Source of the DNA: Paraspadella gotoi
Taxonomy: Eukaryota > Chaetognatha
Direction of reading: 5' to 3'
Assembly: GCA_051294375.1 (NCBI GenBank)
Contig: CM119264.1
Coordinates: 19,971,590-20,035,589 of the forward strand
DNA length: 64,000 bases
Of this stretch, positions 23,155 through 32,744 are shown piece after piece. A model generated the notes under the pieces. That model was not told where the DNA came from. It searched no databases and saw only the letters and a program-made list of their open reading frames with translations. A program made the translations under genes and the position numbers. Position 1 is the stretch's first letter. Each line of letters opens with the position of its first letter.

Positions 23155-23263
23155 TAGGAGAAAAAACAATTTATTTGTTTTAAAACAATTCGTTGATAAA
23201 AACAAATAAATTGTTTTTTCTCCTAAATTTCAAAACGCAACGAAATCGATAGTTTATACACAA
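23155..23263. mobile_element. Minimal PLE-derived hairpin insertion P4, 13 bp target duplication
   Basis: Flanked by AGATTGGTAACTT (23142-23154 and 23264-23276). It consists almost only of a near-perfect inverted repeat (GGAGAAAAAACAATTTATTT and its complement) around a short ATTCGTTGAT loop, followed by the family tail AAAACGCAACGAAAT. It appears to be two inverted copies of a PLE terminus with everything else missing. Confidence 0.75.
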
Positions 23264-23689
23264 AGATTGGTAACTTAAATATATTTTAGATTAAATTAGA
23301 GTGAAAATATGTTGAAATAAAAAAAAATTTTTTATATATTTATTTTTTTCTATTTCCATCTTCCTCACTTTCTGATAGAAAAGATAGAAAGAAAGAAAAA
23401 TACATTATTTTTTCACAAAACTGGTTTTTATTAATCTCGAAATTTTCATATTCTAAATGACCCACAAACTAACAAAGGGAAATTAAAAATTTGTTTATAG
23501 CTTTAGCATCAACTTATGAAAACCTGCTACGAAAACGCTATATGTTAGAAAACAGAACTTAATATGAATAATTTGAAAATTTAATAGAATAATTTTTATT
23601 TTAAAATTTTTTAAAAATAATTCTTATTTCTTAATTTTTAATGGATTTTTAACTTTTTTTAATGTTAGCAAAAAAATTTAGTTTTTTCA

Positions 23690-23860
23690 CAGTTGGTCGA
23701 TTGGACGAAAAACAAAATAAAAGTTACAACTGTAAAAAGCGCTGATGAAGGCTCGAATTTATGAGCCGAAACATGTCTGCCAAGATACAAAATAAAATCG
23801 TTGTACAAATTAAATTAAAACTTTGTTAATTTTAAATTCCAATTAGATATTTTTTAATGA
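23690..23860 (+). mobile_element. PLE terminus P5 with hammerhead
   Basis: A terminal fragment with a complete hammerhead motif and the downstream AAAATCGTTGTAC block shared by the other PLE ends. The borders are approximate and no target duplication was identified. Confidence 0.6.
23737..23782 (+). ncRNA. Hammerhead ribozyme motif, PLE P5
   Basis: CTGATGA is at 23742-23748 and GAAAC at 23768-23772, with stem II GGCTC/GAGCC (near perfect). Helix III is ACATGT, cleavage is predicted after C23777, and helix I is GCG with TGC. The core is intact. Confidence 0.8.
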
Positions 23861-23893
23861 TTAAATTTTATACCCCATCATGTTTTTAAACAG

Positions 23894-24160
23894 AGGAGCC
23901 CCTAAAAGTTGTTATCCCACTTGAAAATCAAACTATACTCGAAAATGATACTGCCACATTTGTATGTAGCTTTTCAAAGTCCTATGGTTCAGCAGCTTGG
24001 TCATGTAATGACAAAACCATTTTCCCAACGGACAAATACATAATTGAATCAGAAAATGGTAAACAAAAGCTTATTATTTTGAAAGGTTTGAAACAAGATG
24101 AAGGCATGTATCAATGCAAATTAAATGAAAGAAGAACGAGTGCCCAATTATTTGTAAAAG
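23894..24160 (+). CDS. Ig domain exon 15
   Basis: One I-set domain, phase 1/1: ATFVCSFS, AAWSCNDKTI, QDEGMYQCKLNE, RTSAQLFVKG. There is an extra cysteine after the core tryptophan. Confidence 0.9.
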
Positions 24161-24261
24161 GTAAATTAAGAAAACTAATACTGAAAAGAAATTTACAAGT
24201 ATATAAAATATATAGAATTCTATTGCCGGCATATCTTAATTCCTTTTTTTTATTTTATCAG

Positions 24262-25065
24262 AAAGACCAATTGAAATCCTAACACCATTAAAAGATATTA
24301 TTGTGAATGAAGGAGAAAGGGCGTCATTCACATGCTGTGCTTCAAGAGTTAATACAGTAATAAAATGGTTTTTTGAAAGAGATAATATATATTCTGGTAT
24401 AAAATATGATATGTCCACTGATGAAAACAATGTTTTGCTAAATATCTACAACACAGAAAAAGAAGATGAGGGGGAATACACGGTTACTTTGGGCAATGGT
24501 ACGACCTCTGCTAGATTATTTGTAAAAGAAGCAGAAACAGAAATATTGAATGGTCCGGATTCCCTTACTGTCAATGAAGATACAACTTCTAAATTTGAAG
24601 TAAAATTAAATAAACCAGGAAAAATGCCTATGTGGCTTTTAAATGGTAAAGCATTAATAAAAAAATCTGGAAAAATAGATATTTGGAGTGAAGATACTTC
24701 CTATTTCCTCACTATCAAAAAATGTAAACCCGGCATTGATGATGGTGATATTACCTTTAGTATTGAAAATGCCTCGGCTTGCGCCTCTCTTAAAATAATA
24801 GAAAATGATCCCAAGTTCATTTCTGAATTAAAGGATGTGACGGTCTTCGAAGGGGAAACAGCCTTGTTAAAATGCCAAAGTGACAAACAAGCAAAAAGTA
24901 TTTGGAAAAAAGATTTTGTAGATTTGGACGGTGACAATCGAATAGAACATAAAGGTGGAAGTGATAAACATTTGCTAAGTATACAAAATGTTAAATTTAG
25001 TGATGAAGGAATATACATGTGCTATATTGGAAAAAATTATGTTTCTGCACACTTGAATGTATTAG
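24262..25065 (+). CDS. Ig domain exon 16, three domains
   Basis: Three consecutive domains in one 804 bp exon, phase 1/1. Domain a: ASFTCCAS, IKWFFERDNI, EDEGEYTVTLGN (F-strand cysteine lost). Domain b: SKFEVKLN, PMWLLNGKAL, DDGDITFSIEN (both cysteines lost). Domain c: ALLKCQSD, SIWKKDFVDL, SDEGIYMCYIGK (both present). It is the largest exon of the gene seen here, and two former introns appear to be lost. Confidence 0.9.
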
Positions 25066-25655
25066 GTAAATTAAAATCTTTTAATTCGGGTTAAACAGCG
25101 ACTATGTGATATAATATACTCATAAAAGAGCATATAATGATATGGCGTTCCCACGACTATATCAGACTACATACTTTCGGAGCTCCCTCAACGCAAGCTC
25201 AAAAACAATTATTATTATAGTTTTGAAATAATTTTTAAGATGAATTGTTATATTCGTTTTTATATATCATTAATTTTATTATTAAAAATATTTCGCAATG
25301 ATACATTACTATAAGCAAAAACAATTTTGCTAGATATTTCATCATATATTTTTAGATATTATCACCGATACTAAGACAGCAACTTTGTAAAAACTGAAAA
25401 TAGTTAAAAACTTGAAGCAGCAACAGAAACCTAGTCAAAAGTAAATTTTAATTTATTTTTCCATTGTTTTTTTTTTAAATCCAATTTTGTCTTTTTTAAA
25501 ATGGAATAACCTTGGTATTTCACTCTCTGCTTGAGAGACTCTTCATTTTAGTATCATTAATTTTATATATATATTATATATTTTATAAGGTAATTTTAGT
25601 TTTACTTTTTAGCATCGCCTAATCCTTTAAAACTATACAATTTCAGTTTAAATGG
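25066..25655 (+). other. Intron left of PLE P6
   Basis: AT-rich intron sequence without a recognised feature, ending in the left target duplication of P6 (AGTTTAAATGG at 25645-25655). Confidence 0.6.
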
Positions 25656-25702
25656 TTAGGAAAAACAGTTTTTAAGGTCAACAACGATTTATTATTGGAT
25701 AT

Positions 25703-25750
25703 AAGTCGGACAAGTTTCAACTCTTTATTAAGAGTCTTCTTCAGCGATTT
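25703..25750 (-). ncRNA. Hammerhead ribozyme motif, PLE P6 3' end
   Basis: Minus strand: CTGAAGA (25738-25744, fits CUGANGA) and GAAAC (25714-25718), stem II GACTCTT/AAGAGTT, helix III ACTTGT, predicted cleavage after C at 25709, helix I TCG/CGA. Identical to the copy at 28531-28577. Confidence 0.8.
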
Positions 25751-25788
25751 TTAATAATCAACAATTTTCTCTCTTTAACATTAGCTTT

Positions 25789-25826
<38 letters not shown>

Positions 25827-26539
25827 GGAGATTCCAACAAAGAATTTAGAAAGGACAGTGGTCAGATGTGAGGACAGGTGAAGGTAAGGACAGGGAAAGA
25901 TAAGATTGGTTGAAACTTGAAAGGTGAAAAAATTGAGAGAAGAGAGAGAGAGAGAAGCAACAGAGGCAGAGAAAATAATTACATTTAGCAATGTACAACA
26001 GAATAATAAATGGAAAACTTAATACTAAACTAGTAATACAAAAAGAAATTAATAATTTAGTTAACTATTAAGAATGAAATGTGAAAGGGAAAATAAGTTG
26101 TTAGGATAGATAAGTGAAGGTGTTAGTGAAAGTAAGATAAAGAAAAGAGCTCAAAAAAGAGCTGCCCCCCCCGGCCTGGCAAATGTAGGACGTGAGCGCA
26201 TGTGATCGGGTCATTGGCTTGTCATAGACTGGAAGTGTATTGTAGTAGGCTGGGGTATGATTCCCAAGGCCGTTCTAATATCCCTCTGGCCTGATAAGCC
26301 TGCCGACGGCCCTCCTCTCGCCTGATGACGAGGCGGGTGATTATCTGTTTCTGGCCTGCTTAAATGCAGGGGATACAGATTCCTCTCCTTCTTCCTGCAG
26401 CCGTCGTTTTGGGCGACGCTCGGTGCGAGGATAGTCACACCAAGTTGTGCAAGTTTGGGAGAGGCATCGGGCGTCCATTGCCTGCTGAAGGCCTCCGCCT
26501 GACCCGTTGAGTAGGGACAGGGGAATCACCGTGCAGTTG

Positions 26540-26905
26540 GGTGGCGTTGGGCGTTCCACTCCATTTTGATAAGCGAATCATAGCTTGGAGGGAGGTCGAA
26601 TCGTCCTCCATCACGGTTCAGAGAGGGCTCGAGGGCTTTGATGTAAATTGCCTCTCTAATACCTCTAGTGAACCAGTTTTGGTCATAGGGACAGCACGAG
26701 ACAGTCCATCTCTCTAAACAGATGGCCAGAAGATGCCGAATGCTCGGCAATAGCCGACAGAAAGTGACCACGGGCGTCAGGATAGGGCTTTATGTGCTGT
26801 TTGAACCGATCTGAGAGAGATTTTCCGGTCTCGCCCACGTATGCTGCTGAGCAGGTTTGGTTTCCCTTGCCTGCACAGGCCGCCCATGTAGACAGCTCCT
26901 GAGGT
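26540..26905 (-). pseudogene. PLE GIY-YIG endonuclease domain, frameshifted
   Basis: In minus-strand order: GAVYM near 26895, then in another frame TCSAAYVGETGKSL near 26840-26865, SDRFKQHIKPYPDARGHF, and after a gap IREAIYIKALEPSLNRDGG then RFDLPPSYDSLI. This is the GIY/YVG pair, the downstream Arg and the Glu-containing C-terminal motif of Penelope-type endonucleases, which nick the target for insertion. At least one frameshift separates the GAVYM and YVGETG parts, so the copy is dead. Confidence 0.82.
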
Positions 26906-27284
26906 GTTCGGTCTGGGAATTTTTGTCTTTTGGTTTCACCAAATGCTCACGTAAAGAGCCGCGGGCCGTCACTGAAGTGGAGATTCCCTGCTTTGCTAGC
27001 ACCCGCACCAATGGTTCAGTGATCCCTGGTGGTAGGGGAGGGACAGGTGGCCCACGTTCTTGAGACGCTTCTGCTTATCTCCCATTTGCGCTGTGGTGGG
27101 CGCGGTAGGTCCTTTAGCAGCAAGGCCTCGTTCGTCCTCCTGGGGGGCGGAGGTTGAACTTGCGTCAGCGGTTACTTGGGCAGCCCCTTGTTGGCCACTG
27201 CCCTCAGCCTGGTTCAGCCGAAACCTAGCCTTCTCGTAAGCCCACAGAGGGTAAACATTGAGCGCCAGGGCTCTTTTGACATGC

Positions 27285-28118
27285 TCAAGCTCGGCGGCCT
27301 GGAGCTCGGGGGTCGACGGAATCAGAAGAGCTCTTCTGGTAAGGGACCTGACGCGGCGAGCTTATGTGACAAGGGAGCATGCGAATTGAAGGGAATGTAT
27401 TGATCAGTATGCGTAGGTTTACGGTAGACAGAAAACTCCAATGAGCCACCTCTTTGCGCTTAATAAGCACATAGAGCATTGGAATTTTTCCATTCTCCTC
27501 CTTTTCGCACGTCCACTTGATGCTCGCTTCGATGCTGTTCAAATGGGATAATAAGGTATCAACGAGATCCCTTCTCACGGCCAGGATAGTATCGTCTGCC
27601 TTCCGATACCAGAAAAGAACTGACTCTGCCCCATGCAGAGATCGAAAAAGAGGTCAAAGCTTCCACCTCATAGTCCTCCATAAAGAAGTCTGCCAGAGGA
27701 CTTGAGGTTGATTTGCCCATCCCTAAGCCACCAGGCTGGGCATAGTACCGTCCATCGAACCTGAAGTACGCCAGTTCCAGGTCGAGTCGCAACAGTGCCA
27801 TGATATCACCCAATTGGATTGGCGTACGCTCGTGTAACAGCCGGTCTCCCTTCAGGCGGCGTTCTGCGGAGGCTAACCCAGTCCCTGAGGGATGTTTGTA
27901 AACATACTTTGTAAGTCACACGAGACCAAGAGATGACTATCGGGCACTATGATGTGTTTGCAACTTTTCCGTCAGATCTAGAGAATTTTTGAGGTGGTGT
28001 GGGTTACCGACGAGAGGAGTGAGAATTTTTCCCAGTTCCTTCGTCATTCCATTAAAAATGGAATTGCGAGCCGACACGATAGGGCGTAGCGGTAAATCGG
28101 GCTTATGAACCTTCGGCT
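27285..28118 (-). pseudogene. PLE reverse transcriptase remnant
   Basis: Minus-strand motifs in order: EPKVHKPDLPLRPIVSARNS (28118 downward), KILTPLVGNP, motif A-like VSCDLQSMFTNIP (about 27900), AYFRFDGRYYAQPGGLGMG (about 27720), motif C-like LFWYRKADDTILAV (about 27600), and thumb LLSHLNSIEASIKWTCEKEE. Both catalytic positions (D in motif A, DD in motif C) can still be read, but in different frames, with frameshifts near 27930 and 27650. The N-terminal third is absent. Confidence 0.85.
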
Positions 28119-28454
28119 CTTTTTTGAGCTCTTTTTTCTTTATCTTACTTTCACTAACACCTTCACTTATCTATCCCTAACAACTTATTTTCCCTTTCAC
28201 ATTTCATTCTTAATAGTTAACTAAATTATTAATTTCTTTTTGCTATTACTAGTTTAGTATTAAGTTTTCCATTTATTATTCTGTTGTACATTGCTAAATG
28301 TAATTATTTTTTCTGCCTCTGTTGCTTCTCTCTCTCTTCTCTCTCTCTCAATTTTTTCACCTTTCAAGTTTCAACCAATCTTATCTTCTTCCCTGTCCTT
28401 ACCTTCACCTGTCCTCACATCTGACCACTGTCCTTTCTAAATTCTTTGTTGGAA

Positions 28455-28498
28455 TCTCCCTCCCTCTCTCTCTCTCTCTCTCTCTCACTCTCAAAGCT
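28455..28498 (+). repeat. CT microsatellite in PLE P6 terminus
   Basis: A (CT)n tract mirrored by the (GA)n tract at 25790-25822 in the inverted other end. Confidence 0.8.
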
Positions 28499-28530
28499 AA
28501 TGTTAAAGAGAGAAAATTGTTGATTATTAA

Positions 28531-28577
28531 AAATCGCTGAAGAAGACTCTTAATAAAGAGTTGAAACTTGTCCGACT
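28531..28577 (+). ncRNA. Hammerhead ribozyme motif, PLE P6 5' inverted copy
   Basis: CTGAAGA is at 28537-28543 and GAAAC at 28563-28567, with the same stems as the left copy; cleavage is predicted after C28572. Perfect identity of the two copies suggests that one was templated from the other during insertion. Confidence 0.8.
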
Positions 28578-28693
28578 TATATCCAATAATAAATCGTTGT
28601 TGACCTTAAAAACTGTTTTTCCTAATTTACAAACACAACGAAAAGAAAGAATCATAACAAAGTTTAAATGGTATAAATCCGTTATCCTTTTAG

Positions 28694-28828
28694 AGCCTGC
28701 TCCTCAAATAATTAAAGGGCTTGATGATATAACTGGAGTTGAAGAACAAGAAGTAATGATGAAAGTTGAGGTGGATAAAGATACTTGGAAGAAGAATGGT
28801 CAACCTATTGATGGACAATGGTTGCGAG
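28694..28828 (+). CDS. Ig domain exon 17a, first half of split domain
   Basis: N-terminal half of an Ig domain: EPAPQIIKGLDDITGVEEQ, VMMKVEVDKDTWKKNGQPI, ending QWLRG. Acceptor phase 1. The internal intron is phase 1 (G|GTAAAA) and splits the domain after the C' strand. The B-strand cysteine is absent. The acceptor lies only 23 bp from the P6 target duplication. Confidence 0.85.
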
Positions 28829-29124
28829 GTAAAATTAAAGTCTTTTTCTTAAAAACAAAGTTAACAAAATTAACTAAATGCTCTTAAAAAGCCCGCAAAG
28901 TATTTTCTATTTTACTTTGAATAAAATTTCTTAGTGGGTTTTACTATTATATTTCAATTGCATTATTTTTTTTACAAATATTTATATTTATAAAAAAAAT
29001 CATTTTTCAAGGCAGTCTTATAACAAATAATTAAAAATTATAAAGAAAATCAGACAAAAAATCACTCTCTGATTTTCATTCATTTGTTACACAAACGAAT
29101 GACAATTCATTTCTTTTTCTTTAG
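28829..29124 (+). other. Intron inside an Ig domain
   Basis: A 296 bp AT-rich intron splitting domain 17; no repeat recognised. Confidence 0.75.
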
Positions 29125-29277
29125 GTCCTCGAGAACTTCGTCCAAGTTATAAGTATCAAATGGGAAAAACAGAGAACGTTTATTCATTAACCATTAAAGA
29201 CCTCATGTTTGAAGATGAGGGAGATTACACTTTTAGGATTGAAGGTCATGAAACTCATTGCAAACTGAAAATAGCTG
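29125..29277 (+). CDS. Ig domain exon 17b, second half
   Basis: It continues PRELRPSYKYQMGKTEN, LTIKDLMFEDEGDYTFRIEG, ending CKLKIAG at a phase-1 donor. The F-strand cysteine is lost (YTF), so this domain has no canonical disulfide. Confidence 0.87.
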
Positions 29278-29677
29278 GTAAGGCCTATGAAAAAATAAAG
29301 GAAAACTTGGAACTATAATTTTAATTGGTTGCGCCGATTTAATTTTCTTTGCATGTCCTTTTTGATCCTATTTGAACGATATAACATGATTGCACAAGTA
29401 TAAGTTATATGCAGAACAAGTTTATGCAGAACATATTATATACTATTTCTCAAGTGTTAACTAAAGTTACCCGGTAATACAGAACTTGGTGATTAAGCAG
29501 TCATATATACACCAACATACATTGTATTACATAAATATTAGAAATTAGTAAAACTTGTGTATAAAAAATTTAAAAGTCAAGAATGTAATTGTAAAAAATT
29601 TGTAATTAGAAAAAAGTTAAACAAGAGAAAAGATTAAATTATTTGTTTTTAATTACAGACTTGTTTCGAATAGATCC

Positions 29678-29976
29678 TATAAGAAAGTAGACAGAGATTT
29701 CAACCTGAAACAAAAGAGGATTTTATTCTCAGAAAAGTCACAAGCTAAGACGATGTCAGAATTTGAGACAGATGGATTCAATACAAAATGGTCCAGTATT
29801 TATACAATACAATCGGATCATCGACACGGGCTCGTTTCCCGATGGCATGAAGCTTCTCTTCTCATTGGTCCGTTTCAATGCTGATTTATCCAATCAGAGA
29901 GACCTCAGCGGATTTCATCCGAGTCGCGGATCCCATTCCATTCTTGGTTCCGACTCTATCTGCGATGAGATCTTCA
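29678..29976 (+). repeat. Dispersed repeat inserted in a hammerhead
   Basis: It interrupts the left P7 hammerhead between its GAAAC half (29665-29669, minus strand) and CTGAAGA half (29978-29984). It shares ordered blocks with 35305-35600: AAGTAGACAG, GATTTC, ATTTATACA, CAATCGGATC, GAGTCGC, TCTGCGATGA. No coding capacity; class unknown, possibly a solo terminal repeat. Confidence 0.55.
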
Positions 29977-30821
29977 CTCTTCAGTGCAAAACAATTTGTG
30001 AAATTACAAGTAATAGGCAATGTTAACATTAGATTGGGAGGGAGAGAGAGAGACACATAGAGTTACAGAGAGAGAGAGAGTCAATGAGATAAAGCTTCCA
30101 ACAAAAGATTGAGGGAAAGACCCATTGCCGCCCACCACAGTTGCACCGGGGATGAAGCAGAGGCGGCAAAGAACCATTGGCCACGTCACCCTCCCTAACC
30201 ACAAGGGAGTCACTGAGCCGCTGGTACGGGTGAACACTGTTCACCAAGCAGGGGATTTCCACCTCAGTGACCCAAAAGACGGCTTCAGCTGGATGATGGC
30301 GGGGTCCCAGAGCCAGCCCCAAAGCAGGCAAGAAGGGGACCAGGCCCGCCTCCCCAGCAGGGGAGAGGAGGGCAGGCTGCAGGGGTGACAGGTCTTGTCG
30401 ACATAAGGTTCGCGTTGGGTCGCATCTCTGACGGCCTTTAAAAGAGAATGGGGCCAGCTCACTTTCTTTAACTTTCTCTTTTAACCTCACACATTTCACT
30501 TTCATTTCACTCATTAAACTATACAAAACTATAATCTATTTATTTATTTTAGTTTGTTGTTATGATTTTTATCTCGACTATTTTTATTTGTTATACATTA
30601 TTGCAATGTAAATCCTAAATTATTACCTCTGTGTTCCCTTTTCTCCTTTGACCTTTCATTCTCTTTTCCCTCCTGTATCCTTTAATCTGACCTAAAACTT
30701 CAGTTGTCCTCAACCTTTGGATGTTGTCTTTTCCTCAACCCTTTGTTGGAAGCTTTATCTCATTGACTATCTCTATCTCTCTCTCTCTCTCAAACTTGGA
30801 ATTTCACAAATTGTTTTGCAC

Positions 30822-30865
30822 TGAAGATGAAAAGCAAATCTATTCGAAACATATCTGCAATTAAA
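30822..30865 (+). ncRNA. Degenerate hammerhead-like motif, PLE P7
   Basis: CTGAAGA and GAAAC (30846-30850) are present at the right spacing, followed by ATATC, but stem II does not pair in the usual register. Its position in the element matches the hammerheads of the sister elements. Likely inactive. Confidence 0.4.
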
Positions 30866-30959
30866 TAAAAATAATTCGTTGTAGAAATTCAATATTTTCT
30901 CTTGTTTAAATTAAACCAACGAAACTAAAGCAGAACAACAAATCTAGAAAAAAGTTAAA

Positions 30960-31277
30960 TTTCTTTTCCAGCCACTTTTCATGACCTATCCAAATCATTT
31001 AATTTTTTTTTATTTAACGGGTTTATACTATATGTAAATATAATAATATAAAAATTTCGAATTTACTGATAATTATTATTTATAAACTTATTTAAATAAA
31101 AAACCTCTGCAATTTCATGAAAATATTGTACAAAAATTGACTGTAGCAGGGATTGCCTGAAATGCCTCGGACGCCCAGCATCTTGCAAGTGGGTGTGAGG
31201 GGCTTCGGACCATAAATGTCTGCACCCGTACAATAATTCATAGTAGCTCAAATAATTTCGTTTTTCCACCATGATAG
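30960..31277 (+). other. Intron between PLE P7 and Ig exon 18a
   Basis: Contains a short GC-richer patch at 31140-31230 (GCCTCGGACGCCCAGCATC) with no assignment. The acceptor CACCATGATAG is weak in pyrimidines. Confidence 0.5.
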
Positions 31278-31422
31278 AGGCTCCAGTCGTTTTCACCAAA
31301 CCTCTCAGTAGAGTTACTGCGAAAGAAAAAGATGATGTTATACTTGAGTGCGAAGCAAACAAGATCAAATGGAAGACGTCGGGAAAAGAAATAGAATTTA
31401 CATGGAAAAAGGGCGATGCAAA
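31278..31422 (+). CDS. Ig domain exon 18a, first half of split domain
   Basis: EAPVVFTKPLSRVTAKEKDD, VILECEANKIKWKTSGKEI, EFTWKKGDAK. Acceptor phase 1; donor AA|GTGAGT is phase 2, splitting a Lys codon completed by exon 18b. B-strand Cys and core Trp are present, and a second Trp is unusual. Confidence 0.87.
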
Positions 31423-31488
31423 GTGAGTTTTAAATAGACTTTTGAGAGTGTAGTGTACTGACTGTGCTGTATTCTAATTCAGATTTTT

Positions 31489-32741
31489 AGTCGGATCTGC
31501 TTATTAGCAGATCCCGACTCGATAATTCACTTTGTCGGTCCGTCGGTCCGCCCCCTAAATATTGTCGGGCACTAACTTACATCATGTCAGAACATCGAAT
31601 TATGATAAATTATGCAAAAAAAATGATGGCCGTCCGTCCGTCCGTCCGTCCGTCCGTCCCACCTTAGCAAAAAACACCAATTACTCGTGATTGGATGGAT
31701 GAATTTGAATGAAATTTTGTGTGTCGGTAGGGAAGTGTGTGATTGAGCTGGATATAAAGTTTCGATAGAATCGTCTGAGTGGAAATGAGTTTAAATGGAA
31801 AAAACAAAAAAATATAATTCACTATTTGAACACCAATTGCTCATGAGTGGATTGGGCGATTGACCTAGAATTTTGTATGAGAGTATGAAAGTGTGTGATT
31901 GAACAGGAAACCAAGTTTCGATAAAACCGTTTGGGTGGAAATGAGTTTAAATGGAAAAAAACAAAAAACCTGTTTCACTAATTGATTATGATTTTTTTTC
32001 CTTTTATATTAAATGTATATGCAGGATGTATTAATAAATCAAATAATTAATCAGTTAATTAATCAATTAGTCAATTAATTAATCACTAATTAATTAATCA
32101 GTCAATCAATCCGTCCATCCGTCCCACCTTAGCAAAAAGCCCCAATAACTCGTGATTGGCTGGTTTGATCGGAATGAAATTTTGTGTATGGGTAGGAACA
32201 TGTGTGATGAAGGTGGATATAAAGTTTTGATGGAATCGTGTGAGTGGATATGAGTTTAAATGGAAAAAACTTAAGTCGCATTTACTAAAATCTTTTACTT
32301 ATTTTAACCAATAAATACTCTAATTAATCATAATTGGATGGATAGATTGAGTTCAAATTTTGTGTGTGGGTAAGAAAATGTGTGACGAAGCTTGATATAA
32401 AGTTTCAGTGCGAGTGGAAATGAGTTTAAATGAAAAAAATATGAGTCACATTTACTTGAATCTTTTTACTTATTTTAACCCATAATAGAGATGAAATTTT
32501 GTGAGCGGGAAGGAAAGTTTCTGAAGAAGCTAGATATAAAGTTTTGACTGAATTGTGCCAGTGGAAATGAGTTTAAATGGAAAAAATATAAGTCATATTT
32601 ACTTTATTTTAAGGACATCGATGATGATAAGCTGTATATAAATTTATAATTAGTTATTAAATATTAAAATTAATTAATTAATTAATCGATTAATTAATAA
32701 ATTTTCGTAGGCAGATCCGACATTGTTTGCTCAAACTTGTT
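31489..32741 (+). repeat. Hairpin-led repeat, family F, copy 1
   Basis: It starts with a hairpin: AGTCGGATCTGC, a short loop, and GCAGATCCCGACT. GTCGGTCCGTCGGTCCG, a GTCC array (31627-31660) and imperfect tandem units of about 150-190 bp (TAAATGGAAAAAAC, GTGTGTGATTGA, TGGATATAAAGTTT) follow. It ends GCAGATCCGAC ATTGTTTGCTCAAACTTGTT, so start and end are complementary. No protein is seen. Further copies lie at 38271-41122 and in both palindrome arms. Confidence 0.75.
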
Positions 32742-32744
32742 TTT

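Larger units (their letters stand above)
22202..23893 (+). other. Long intron with small insertions
   Basis: A 1.7 kb intron. It contains a small foldback at about 22505-22740, a 109 bp PLE-derived insertion (23155-23263) and a PLE terminus with hammerhead (23690-23860), all listed separately. The rest is AT-rich and unassigned. Confidence 0.6.
25656..28660 (-). mobile_element. Penelope-like element P6, best-preserved copy
   Basis: About 3 kb, flanked by an 11 bp duplication AGTTTAAATGG (25645-25655 and 28661-28671). Coding runs on the minus strand: reverse transcriptase remnant (28118 to about 27290), then GIY-YIG endonuclease (about 26900 to 26540). The 3' terminal sequence at the left (25656-26165) is repeated inverted at the right (28130-28650), each with an intact hammerhead. 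The N-terminal part of the ORF is missing: the protein starts at the PKVHKP motif, directly joined to the inverted copy at a GAGCTC palindrome. Several frameshifts make it non-autonomous. Confidence 0.88.
29622..30944. mobile_element. Penelope-like element P7, 15 bp target duplication, internally disrupted
   Basis: Flanked by TAGAAAAAAGTTAAA (29607-29621 and 30945-30959). The ends are inverted copies: ATTTCACAAATTGTTTTGCA and its complement, CT/GA tracts, and the GGAAGCTTTATCTCATTGAC block. The core 30120-30440 is GC-rich PLE remnant without an intact protein. The family tail at the right is CCAACGAAACTAAAG. A foreign repeat of about 300 bp interrupts the left hammerhead (29678-29976). Confidence 0.75.

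Noticed and set aside
27176-27403. Plus-strand open frame in the GC-rich part of P6
   Set aside because: It is the antisense of the PLE coding region; the minus strand shows recognisable RT and GIY-YIG motifs.
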